A stretch of 64,000 nt of DNA from [Scytonema hofmanni] UTEX 2349 (GTDB lineage Bacteria; Cyanobacteriota; Cyanobacteriia; Cyanobacteriales; Nostocaceae), in contig NZ_KK073768.1 of NCBI RefSeq assembly GCF_000582685.1, forward strand, positions 2,958,883-3,022,882, written 5' to 3'. Below, piece after piece: positions 1 through 7,524 of the stretch (position 1 is its first letter; each line of letters starts with the position of its first letter). A model generated the notes under the pieces. That model was not told the origin of the DNA and ran no database searches. It saw nothing but the letters and a program-made list of their open reading frames with translations. A program made the translations under genes and the position numbers.

Positions 1-510
1 ATTTAAAGATTCGGCGAGTTCTTGGAGTTGTCTGGTATCCAACAAGCGATCGCGTGCCACTAGATGCACTGGTGTGTTCGGTAAACGAAAGCGATCGCCA
101 CCTTTTAACCGCAGTTTCATTTGTTGCCAAATTTCCGACCAGCTGACTTCTGAGGGAGGCACTTGGGATTCTGTTGGTAAAATTAACAACAGCCTTCCTG
201 ACTCACTTTTCCACTGAACTTGGATATTATTGTCTACCGTGCTATCTAACAACGGTACTTCAGTGAAATCTACATCAGCGTCGGCATTTGATTTTACATC
301 TTCCTCGGTCGGTGAATTTGGCTCAGGATCGGTTGATTCAGAATTAGACTGTAAATAGACGAGGACAGAATCTACCTCGCGATCGGGAAGGACAGAATTT
401 GACTCTGTATCACCTGGGGTAGAATTTGCTTCTACATCAGAAAAATTAGAAATTGACTCTGCGTTATTATCGGCAGAATTTAAATCGGAAATAGCATAAT
501 CACCAGTCAT
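1..510 (-). CDS. minC: Septum site-determining protein MinC, N-terminal part (cut by window edge)
   Basis: The frame is open from an ATG at 510 to the window edge, giving 170 codons without a stop; the rest of the gene lies outside. The first ~80 residues are acidic and low complexity. They are followed by a segment reading VQWKSESGRLLLILPTESQ and then LVARDRLLDTRQLQELAESL, which I recognise from cyanobacterial MinC proteins. MinC inhibits FtsZ polymerisation together with MinD and so positions the division septum. The conserved C-terminal MinC domain is not visible here, so the call rests on the N-terminal domain only. The long Asn/Ser/Asp/Glu-rich N-terminal extension is typical of cyanobacterial forms. 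minD and minE would be expected outside the window, downstream of this gene. Confidence 0.75.
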   Translation of the reverse strand, partial: MTGDYAISDLNSADNNAESISNFSDVEANSTPGDTESNSVLPDREVDSVLVYLQSNSESTDPEPNSPTEEDVKSNADADVDFTEVPLLDSTVDNNIQVQWKSESGRLLLILPTESQVPPSEVSWSEIWQQMKLRLKGGDRFRLPNTPVHLVARDRLLDTRQLQELAESLN

Positions 511-726
511 TTGACACCAGCCAAAACAAAAGGGACTAGGAACTAGGGAAGAGGGATTTTCATACTTCTTTCTGAACCCGATCTGTTAAGAGTTCATTCA
601 TTGACTTTTAGACTCTTGTGGGCAAGGGTAAAAGCTTTTTCTGACCTCTTTTGCGTTTTCCCTTTATTCTTTCCCTAAATAAGTGCAAGAAGTTTAATAT
701 TAGATTAGTTGTAGGCAACAACATCC

Positions 727-2052
727 TCACCCACTATTTTTAGTTAATGTTCGATATACAGTTGCCAAAGCATCAGCATCACCGACATTACCGGGAAATA
801 GCACCACTGGCAAGTTAGGAAACTGGGGATGATCGTTGGGAGTAATTACCATCGAACAACCAGCTAAAATTTGACCGAGTAAACGCGCTTTTATCAAACC
901 TAGACCATTACTTAAGACATCATTTGAGGTAATACCACCCTTACTGATTAAGAATCCTATATCAGATGGTAAACCCCGGACAATATCCATTAATAAGCCG
1001 GAAACTTTTTCTCCAAAGTCCAACCGTGTTTTTACATCTTTGAAAGAAAGTTCCTGACGACTAGTATAAACTACTGGTGTTTTTCCCGCTTTGTGTGCTG
1101 CTTGGGTACTTTCAACAATCTCAGTTAGCAGTGTAGCAGATTGATTTGGCTCATCAAGCAATCTTTGTACATTGACTTCGATTCCTAGTATACCGTCAGC
1201 TTGTAATAATTTTTCTAACTGCTGAGTAGTTTTTTTGACATGAGAACCGACGATAATTGCACCCGGTTTACCTTCACGGACATAAGAACCCATATTTTCG
1301 GCTGCGATCGCTTGGGGAGGTAATGCCGCCAAAGCAGTTAAAATACTCGCAGCACTGCGAAATAAAAAGCGTTTCCCTTGACTCGCTGCATTCAGCACGT
1401 ATAAAGCAAAGCGATTTAAATCAGCTTGAGTTTCACCGTCAACGACAGCGCACTGATTACCGCTCAGTTTCATTAGCCTTTCCAGACTACCAGCACAAAT
1501 ATCGGACAGTAAAAATCTTTCTACTGCTTCAGCTTTAATACGTCCTTGAGTTTTTTCTTCTACATACTTAGGTAAGTAACTGTAATGATAGCCAAAAACC
1601 GAATCACGGGCAAATTCAGTTTCATGTACTGGAGTCGGTACGCCGTCGATAATTAAGTAATGTATACTATCACGGGTGATGCGTCCTCCTTCAAAAAATG
1701 CAGGTACGAGAAAATGAGCATCAAAGGGACCGAGTTCAGCAGCAATAACGTCAGTTTCAATGGGGTAATGTCCCCTTAAAGTCGAATCAGAACGACTTAC
1801 AATCAGAAAATCGTTAATTTCTTCAGTTTTTAACGCTAATTTGAGGTTATGGCAAACTTCTTTAGTTACCGATGCGGCTGATTCTGGAGGTAGTGACCTT
1901 GTATTAGTTAGTACAAAGAAAATTGGAGAATCATCCTGTAAACCTGTGCGTAAAGTTTCCACATCCCAGCGCATCAATAGCAAGCAACTGTGGACAGTTT
2001 GAGAACCTGTAGGGTCATCATCCAAAACAATTATTTTTGGTTTTTTGCTCAT
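727..2052 (-). CDS. Four-carbon acid sugar kinase family protein (DUF1537)
   Basis: The protein has about 441 residues. Near the N-terminus IIVLDDDPTGSQTVHS is the conserved DDDPTG motif of the DUF1537 N-terminal domain. The C-terminal half has GFLISKGGITSNDVLSNGL followed by a glycine-rich PVVLFPGNVGD segment, matching the family's nucleotide-binding domain. Family members phosphorylate four-carbon acid sugars such as erythronate, threonate or denodystate; the substrate here cannot be inferred because no partner aldolase or dehydrogenase is adjacent. An upstream in-frame TTG at 2061 would add three residues, but the ATG at 2052 is preferred. It lies 5 bp after the stop of the upstream membrane-protein gene, so the two are probably co-transcribed. 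Confidence 0.85.
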   Translation of the reverse strand: MSKKPKIIVLDDDPTGSQTVHSCLLLMRWDVETLRTGLQDDSPIFFVLTNTRSLPPESAASVTKEVCHNLKLALKTEEINDFLIVSRSDSTLRGHYPIETDVIAAELGPFDAHFLVPAFFEGGRITRDSIHYLIIDGVPTPVHETEFARDSVFGYHYSYLPKYVEEKTQGRIKAEAVERFLLSDICAGSLERLMKLSGNQCAVVDGETQADLNRFALYVLNAASQGKRFLFRSAASILTALAALPPQAIAAENMGSYVREGKPGAIIVGSHVKKTTQQLEKLLQADGILGIEVNVQRLLDEPNQSATLLTEIVESTQAAHKAGKTPVVYTSRQELSFKDVKTRLDFGEKVSGLLMDIVRGLPSDIGFLISKGGITSNDVLSNGLGLIKARLLGQILAGCSMVITPNDHPQFPNLPVVLFPGNVGDADALATVYRTLTKNSG

Positions 2053-2057
2053 TAAAA

Positions 2058-2720
2058 TCAACTAGAAGAATGTAACTTTCTTATCTCCGCTTGTACCTCA
2101 ACGGCAATCTGCAATGATTCATTCAGAAGTTGAGCGTATTCGCTTGCCTGACTACTAACTTGTAAATCTTGCAGATTCGCTAAATTATTCACAAATAACT
2201 CTTGGTTATTTGCGAGTAATTTTTTATTATCTCGCAAAATACGCTCTGTTTTCATAGCGCGAACTAAATCTTCTCTAATAAGTTGCAAAGCCGCGATAAC
2301 ATTGTCCCTATCATTGATAGTACTTTCGTTTCCCGATGTTGCCAGTTGATCGTTAATATCTATTGCTTGAATAACTCCATGATATTTATCAACTTCATCT
2401 AAAAGTTTTGTCAGTGCATGGGGACAGGTTTTTCGTCGCCACAACCACCGCCCAAAAAGTACGGCAATTGGTACAATAGTTAGTAAACTGATTCCGATTA
2501 AAACTGAAGACCCAATTGTCGGCAAAATGATAAATGCATAAATAAACCCGACAATTATCGGGGTAAGCGCTAAAGCCACAAGCATTTCATTTAAGAAAAA
2601 TCCCCATCGTTTTTCTTTATCTTTGATAATGGAGGGTCGAAAGACATCATCTGGATCGAATCCTGTCAAACGTCTGAGTTCCCCTTTGCTAATTTCTAAA
2701 CCTAACAAATCTGTCTGCAC
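2058..2720 (-). CDS. Hypothetical membrane protein with two TM segments and a C-terminal helical tail
   Basis: This 220-residue protein is not recognised as a named family. It begins with a GTG preceded by AGGAG at a good distance, which supports this start. Residues ~45-70 and ~75-92 are two hydrophobic segments separated by a short loop and ended by the basic stretch GRWLWRRK, giving a hairpin membrane anchor. The remaining ~125 residues are helical and charged (MKTERILRDNKKLLANNQELF), possibly a coiled coil in the cytoplasm. The stop lies 5 bp before the DUF1537 kinase ATG, so the two genes probably form an operon, although nothing in either sequence links them functionally. Confidence 0.75.
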   Translation of the reverse strand: MQTDLLGLEISKGELRRLTGFDPDDVFRPSIIKDKEKRWGFFLNEMLVALALTPIIVGFIYAFIILPTIGSSVLIGISLLTIVPIAVLFGRWLWRRKTCPHALTKLLDEVDKYHGVIQAIDINDQLATSGNESTINDRDNVIAALQLIREDLVRAMKTERILRDNKKLLANNQELFVNNLANLQDLQVSSQASEYAQLLNESLQIAVEVQAEIRKLHSSS

Positions 2721-2866
2721 AACTAGTTACTCCTATTGAAGTGCGAGTTGCGTACCAATATTAACACTATTGTGAATGAGGCAGTGGGGGACAGCGCCTT
2801 AATTGTCTATCTCTAGAGACGATTTCCAGACTTTTTTGGTATTTTGGCTAAAACATCGAAAACGTC

Positions 2867-2895
2867 GTAGAGACGTTCTACCGGAACGTCTCTAC
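2867..2895. repeat. Dispersed palindrome GTAGAGACGTTC...GGAACGTCTCTAC, copy 1
   Basis: This is an imperfect palindrome whose arms GTAGAGACGTTC and GGAACGTCTCTAC flank a short centre. It is the first of at least eleven copies in this window. It lies in the 180-bp gap downstream of the transglutaminase-like gene and could fold as a hairpin. Confidence 0.85.
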
Positions 2896-2900
2896 AATTG

Positions 2901-3518
2901 TTAATTAACATCAGTTCTCAAAACAAGATTATACTTTTCTAACAATTCCAAAGAAACATCTGGAAGATTAAGAAGTATATCATTCCATTGACTATAAGCT
3001 TGTAAAGCCTCCACAACTAGCGAAAATGGTTCAGAGAAAATGTTCTCAAAGTCTGCTTCTTGGGGAAATTGAATTTTATAAGCTAATTGCTCTTTTGGGG
3101 GGACAAATTGAGCATCAACATTATGACGATTTCCTCTCGCATCAACACGATACCAACCTATTTGGGGTAAGTAAACTGCATTGAAACCATGTAAGGTATA
3201 AGGTTCACCATTATCGTTAATGCTCAATCTCTGATAGCAAAATCCTGCGGGAATACTATTAGCTCTTAATAGTGCTGCGAGCAAATGACTCTTGGCAAAG
3301 CAATAACCTGTTTTGTATTTGAGTACATCTGAAGCTCGACAGGTTAGAGGATTCATTTGATAGTCGTAGCTATGATAAATTTCATCCCTTACCCACTCAA
3401 AACAAGCTTTAGCGATCGCTTCCGATGTTTGATATTTTAATGCAATATTTTTTGCAAGTTCCACAATTGTCGGATGTTGCCAATCAATCACTTCACTTGC
3501 TTTGAGATATTCTTCCAT
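2901..3518 (-). CDS. Transglutaminase-like domain protein
   Basis: The protein has 205 residues from the ATG at 3518. The frame is open further upstream, but that part is only translated CCCAATG tandem repeat, so I reject it. The transglutaminase-like catalytic triad is visible: Cys73 in KTGYCFAKSHLL, His110 in YTLHGFNAVYL and Asp126 in WYRVDARGN. The spacing and the FCYQRL segment match the small transglutaminase-core family that includes bacterial cysteine peptidases and amidases. No signal peptide is seen, so it is probably cytoplasmic. Family members may hydrolyse or transfer acyl groups of peptides; the substrate is unknown. The repeat-rich upstream region separates it from the next gene. 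Confidence 0.85.
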   Translation of the reverse strand: MEEYLKASEVIDWQHPTIVELAKNIALKYQTSEAIAKACFEWVRDEIYHSYDYQMNPLTCRASDVLKYKTGYCFAKSHLLAALLRANSIPAGFCYQRLSINDNGEPYTLHGFNAVYLPQIGWYRVDARGNRHNVDAQFVPPKEQLAYKIQFPQEADFENIFSEPFSLVVEALQAYSQWNDILLNLPDVSLELLEKYNLVLRTDVN

Positions 3519-3520
3519 AT

Positions 3521-3553
3521 GCCCAATGCCCAATGCCCAATGCCCAATGCCCA
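3521..3553. repeat. CCCAATG heptanucleotide tandem repeat
   Basis: About four head-to-tail copies of CCCAATG lie immediately upstream of the transglutaminase-like start. The same short repeat, in either orientation, recurs near 44950-44985, 50107-50157, 50252-50288 and 53816-53846, always in spacers. This is a short tandemly repeated repetitive sequence of the kind well known in heterocystous cyanobacteria. Confidence 0.8.
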
Positions 3554-3610
3554 AAAAATTCCCGTTATAGATCGCTACAACGGGAGAATAATAAGAAGAT
3601 TTTGTATAAA

Positions 3611-4882
3611 CTATCGATAAGCCACTTGTGGACCTGCCCAAACTTGTTTGACTTGTTCACCATAAGTAATCGGCTGATCTACCTCAGTTGCTGCGCCGGT
3701 TTTACCATCGCTAGAAACTGTTACTAAAGGCCAGTTTTCATCTCCTAATTCACCAGTACGGAACATAACATTATCAGGCTGAGTTTTGCTCCAACCTAAC
3801 AACACGGAAATTTTATCATGCTCTTCTTCGTTACCATTGCTAGGGGCAACAATATTAGTATTATTTTTTTGTCGATCCCAAATAACCGCGCTATCTGAGG
3901 CATCAGATGTATTAAATACTGCTTCAAATCTACGTGCTAAAAAGCGATCGCCTTTTTGAGACCAACTCAGAGGAACTAAAACGCCAATAGTCCCTTCACC
4001 GTTAGGATCTGGTGATGATACTTTAACCTTCAATAGCGCATCTCTATTATAAGAAGTTGAAGACACTACCCGTAAATTCTTGGTTTGCCTATCTTCAATA
4101 AACAGAACACTGCTAACCCGGCTATTGTGCATTTGGGGCTTGACTTCTAATTGTACGCGGCTATAAACAGCATATTTACCATCCGGAGAAAGTACAGGTA
4201 CACTGCGGTAATAGCGCACTCCACCACCCTTGGAACTCATAGCCTCTTGAGTTGACTGTATCCATTGCCAAGGAATCGGATAAGGACTTCCTATGGGATC
4301 TAATTGTGCTGTTTGAGACTCATCAGGGTTGGGAGTTACATTTATGTTTGTTGTATTTGGTTGGGATCGCCCTGTTGCCGGCGAGATTGTCGCTGCGTCT
4401 AATGATTCATCAGCAGGCTTATCTATTGCGATAATAGTATCTTCGCTTGTCAAAGAGTTGAGCTTACCAGCTTTCAATCTTTGGACTAAATTATTTTGAC
4501 TGGCAGATACACTCGTGGATGGTGCGAGTTCAACCGCTGCTAAGGGATCGGAAGTAGATCCCTCTTCCTTAATTAATGGTGCGAGTTCAACTGCTGCCAA
4601 AGGGTCAACAGTCGGTTCTTCATTTGACAGAGAATCATCTTCTGCTGTCAAAGGCTGCATTTCATCTGATAAAGGTAATATTTCCAGGTTAACAGCAGCC
4701 ATTTGCACTGATTCTGAGTCAGAGTTTCCTGACGCAGGAGTGGTTTGAGCTACCTGTGATTGTTTCGCTGAACTAGAGTGACCCAATGCAGCCACTAAAG
4801 GTGCGATCAAAAGCACTACGACAACATACTTCCTGAATGGTTGTACGCGGAACCATCCTGACAGCAAAAGGGTTTTAAGCAT
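3611..4882 (-). CDS. Hypothetical secreted or membrane-anchored protein, possibly beta-propeller-like
   Basis: This is a 423-residue protein of no recognised family. Residues ~18-36 form a hydrophobic segment after basic residues (RKYVVVVLLIAPLVAALG), consistent with a signal peptide or anchor. Residues ~40-190 are Ser/Thr/Asp-rich and low complexity, with a visible internal duplication of DPLAAVELAP. The C-terminal ~230 residues hold beta-strand-rich sequence with SPDGKYAVYSR and WSQKGDRFLARRF. These resemble blades of TolB/WD40-like propellers, although only a few are discernible. The protein is probably periplasmic or extracellular. The ATG at 4882 has no strong ribosome binding site. Confidence 0.7.
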   Translation of the reverse strand: MLKTLLLSGWFRVQPFRKYVVVVLLIAPLVAALGHSSSAKQSQVAQTTPASGNSDSESVQMAAVNLEILPLSDEMQPLTAEDDSLSNEEPTVDPLAAVELAPLIKEEGSTSDPLAAVELAPSTSVSASQNNLVQRLKAGKLNSLTSEDTIIAIDKPADESLDAATISPATGRSQPNTTNINVTPNPDESQTAQLDPIGSPYPIPWQWIQSTQEAMSSKGGGVRYYRSVPVLSPDGKYAVYSRVQLEVKPQMHNSRVSSVLFIEDRQTKNLRVVSSTSYNRDALLKVKVSSPDPNGEGTIGVLVPLSWSQKGDRFLARRFEAVFNTSDASDSAVIWDRQKNNTNIVAPSNGNEEEHDKISVLLGWSKTQPDNVMFRTGELGDENWPLVTVSSDGKTGAATEVDQPITYGEQVKQVWAGPQVAYR

Positions 4883-5851
4883 GTTTTAACTCTCTAGAGG
4901 GCGGGTTGCTGTGCGAGGAGCACCTGCTGAGACAGTAATGAGGCAAACTACATTATATGTATAACAACAAACCAATTGGTTGAACGAGATATTTTATTCA
5001 AATTTTGCACAGTTTTACATAACCCAGGTAATATGCCCTATACCTTGAAAAAGTACTGAGTTTTTACTTTGAATATGCTAGCAACGTACTGACACTCAGC
5101 ATAGAGGAACTACTGATATACAGAAATTCGCCGCTGCTAAAACTCAACTACACCAAAATAAACGCGATCGCCCTTATTACCGCCAAGAGGTTTTCATAGA
5201 AGAAAACCCCTTCTTCGTTTTTTCAGAACGAAGCAAACGCCCTTTGGGCGGTAGGGCGGTAGGGCGCGCTTCGCGATCGCCCGATTCGGGTGTTGAACGC
5301 ATCAATTGTACTTACTACTTTTACTGGCAACCTGCGCTCATATGACGTGTTTGTTTCTTGTGGCTTTAATAAAACTAAAAGCTAACCTATTATAGGCAGC
5401 CTATTTTTATTTCATGCCACACACGAGACCCCGATAACTGTAAAAGTATGACCTTACTGAAAAATTTGGTAAAGGCACAACCAATAATACTCTAAAAGTA
5501 CTACTTGCATCTACCAAAAGACAGACATTGCAATTGAAGTTACAATGCTTACTTAAGCAAACTACTAGTTAATTGATATCAACGGAATACAAAAGCCGAA
5601 GTCTTTGGGAACTATTAGGAACGATATTGAGTGCGTAAACTCAGAACGTTTTGTTCTTAGACATCGCAAGGGAATTAAAGCCAAAAGTAGATGCGCTTCA
5701 TACTGGCTTATCTGCCAGATGATTTATTATAACCCTGGTTAGCGATGCTGTCTTTTACAAGCACGAAATTATTTTACAGCTAAATGAGCAATTTTTTAGT
5801 TAGCTTAAACAAAATACTCAATCCCCCAGTCCCCAGTACAACCAGTCCCTT
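4883..5851. other. Intergenic region, 970 bp, without a supported gene
   Basis: No frame with coding character was found. The stretch holds HIP1 sites, a partly repetitive GC-rich part at 5228-5285 (GGGCGGTAGGGCGGTAGGGCG followed by CGCTTCGCGATCGC) typical of cyanobacterial dispersed repeats, and a CCCCAGT tandem at 5825-5838 just before fmt. It must contain the promoters of the divergently transcribed genes on either side, but I could not single out a convincing one. Confidence 0.5.
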
Positions 5852-6856
5852 ATGAAAGTCGTATTTTTTGGTACTCCCCAATTTGCTGTACCTACCCTCG
5901 AAAAATTGCTGAATCATCCAGAATTTGAAGTTTTGGCAGTAGTTACCCAGCCAGATAAACGCCGGGAACGGGGTAACAAACTTACACCATCACCGATAAA
6001 AACTGTCAGCGCTGCTGCGAACCTACCAATATGGCAACCCCAACGCATAAAAAAAGATACTGAAACCTTAACTAAACTTAAACAATTACAGGCAGATGCG
6101 TTTGTCGTAGTTGCCTATGGGCAGATTTTATCTCAGGAAATCTTAGATATGCCCAAATTGGGTTGTATTAATGTACATGGGTCGATTTTGCCAAAATATC
6201 GGGGTGCGGCTCCGATTCAGTGGTGTTTGTATAACGGTGAGAAGGAAACCGGGATCGCGACAATGTTAATGGATGCGGGGATGGATACCGGAGCGATGCT
6301 GCTGAAAGCGACTACACCAATTAAATTACTGGATAATGCTCAAGATTTGGCAATTAGGCTATCTCTAATTGGTGCTGATTTGCTGGTGGAAACGCTATCT
6401 CAGCTAGAAGGGCAACAGATTCAACCAATTGCTCAAGACGATTCACAAGCTACTTATGCACCTTTAATTAAAAAACCAGATTATGCGTTGGATTGGTCAA
6501 AAAGCGCTTTTGCATTACACAATCAAATTAGAGGCTTTTATCCCAACTGCACTGCCACCTTTCGTAACCAACCGCTAAAAATTACTGCCACTGCTCCCCT
6601 TGGTTCTGCTTTTTGGAGTGAGTTACCACCAGAATTACAAGAAATACAGCATAAGTTGCCTGATTTGTCAATAATGTCAAGTAATCCAGGAATTGTGGTC
6701 AGCATTGTCAAGGGAATAGGAGCGATCGCTCAAACTGGCGATGGTTTATTATTGCTACGAGAAGTTCAGCAAGCCGGCAAACGTCCTCAATCAGGCTGGG
6801 ATTTTGTTAATGGTACCCGACTAACTGTAGGAGAAGCGTTTGCCGGTGGGAGTTAG
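5852..6856 (+). CDS. fmt: Methionyl-tRNA formyltransferase
   Basis: The 334-residue protein has the full length and motif set of Fmt. It opens with MKVVFFGTPQFAVPTLEKLL. It carries the formyl-folate-binding and catalytic region as HGSILPKYRGAAPIQWC, with the conserved Asn-His-Asp type catalytic residues seen as INVHGS and MDAGMDTG. The C-terminal OB-fold-like domain holds FNG-like residues (RGFYPNC). The enzyme formylates initiator Met-tRNA using 10-formyltetrahydrofolate. No peptide deformylase gene is adjacent. The ATG at 5852 follows a CCCCAGT repeat with no obvious Shine-Dalgarno sequence. After the stop comes a run of GGACAAG repeats and a palindromic repeat. Confidence 0.96.
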   Translation: MKVVFFGTPQFAVPTLEKLLNHPEFEVLAVVTQPDKRRERGNKLTPSPIKTVSAAANLPIWQPQRIKKDTETLTKLKQLQADAFVVVAYGQILSQEILDMPKLGCINVHGSILPKYRGAAPIQWCLYNGEKETGIATMLMDAGMDTGAMLLKATTPIKLLDNAQDLAIRLSLIGADLLVETLSQLEGQQIQPIAQDDSQATYAPLIKKPDYALDWSKSAFALHNQIRGFYPNCTATFRNQPLKITATAPLGSAFWSELPPELQEIQHKLPDLSIMSSNPGIVVSIVKGIGAIAQTGDGLLLLREVQQAGKRPQSGWDFVNGTRLTVGEAFAGGS

Positions 6857-6909
6857 GAGTGGAGGACAAGGGGACAAGGGGACAAGGGAATTGCTGACTC
6901 CTAACTTTA

Positions 6910-6938
6910 GTACAGACGTTCTGCCGGAACGTCTCTAC
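6910..6938. repeat. Dispersed palindrome, copy 2, overlapping the 3' end of the DUF6464 gene
   Basis: GTACAGACGTTC and GGAACGTCTCTAC are the arms around a CTGCC-type centre. The TAG stop codon of the minus-strand gene that ends at 6935 lies inside the right arm, so this copy supplies the gene's terminator codon. Confidence 0.85.
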
Positions 6939-7300
6939 AGCTTTGCGACTCCTAACTTTTCATAGAAACGGCAAGAATCACAGGGTCCTTCTGGGTTAAC
7001 TGCACAGCGAATAATTTCTGAATTAGCATTATAGAGGCAGGTGGCATCTCCGACTACCCAACGTCCGTTTACGAAACTATTCTCTGATGGTCGTTTGGCG
7101 GATTGTACGTAAAGAGCTATATTTTGTAAACAGTAACGTCCTGCCTTAAGCTGATATCTGTGGCGTCGCTCTAAAACTGCGTAGGTTTTACCTTCCAAAT
7201 CGAGATAGTTTCCGGGTTGCGGTGTCCAATCAAATTGTACATTGCCGAGGGATTGGCGCGGATGCGTCAGAATCACCTCGGTTGAAAGAGATGGCTCCAT
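6935..7300 (-). CDS. DUF6464-type conserved cyanobacterial protein
   Basis: This is a 121-residue protein. The N-terminal two thirds is conserved-looking: VILTHPRQSLGNVQFDW, then LEGKTYAVLERRHRYQLKAGRY. The C-terminal part carries a cysteine cluster as GDATCLYNAN, IIRCAVNP and GPCDSCRFYE, four Cys that could bind a metal or Fe-S centre. I recognise the overall pattern from the cyanobacteria-restricted DUF6464 group; the biochemical role is unknown. The last residues (LGVAKL) and the stop codon are encoded by spacer/repeat sequence of the palindrome at 6910-6938. The native C-terminus may therefore have been replaced after FYEK. Confidence 0.75.
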   Translation of the reverse strand: MEPSLSTEVILTHPRQSLGNVQFDWTPQPGNYLDLEGKTYAVLERRHRYQLKAGRYCLQNIALYVQSAKRPSENSFVNGRWVVGDATCLYNANSEIIRCAVNPEGPCDSCRFYEKLGVAKL

Positions 7301-7524
7301 AAGCTTTTGTAATTAGGTTTACATTATTAGGATGGTAACGCAATCTTGTTGCCCAATTTTGCCTAGTTTATCTTAGAGTTAACGATTTATTAAAATTATT
7401 CTTGCGTAGTGAGGACTGAAGTCCTCTGTTGATAATACGAGGACTTCAGCCCATATTCCGCAGGTGCGATCGCAAAAAAGCGACACTGAACTTTGCCCTA
7501 GAAGATGTTAGGCACGTTCATCTA

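Noticed and set aside
1257..1538. 93-codon plus-strand frame inside the DUF1537 gene
   Set aside because: Shadow of a well-supported gene on the other strand.
3519..3641. N-terminal extension of the transglutaminase-like protein
   Set aside because: The added residues (GIGHWALGIGH) are translated heptanucleotide repeats.
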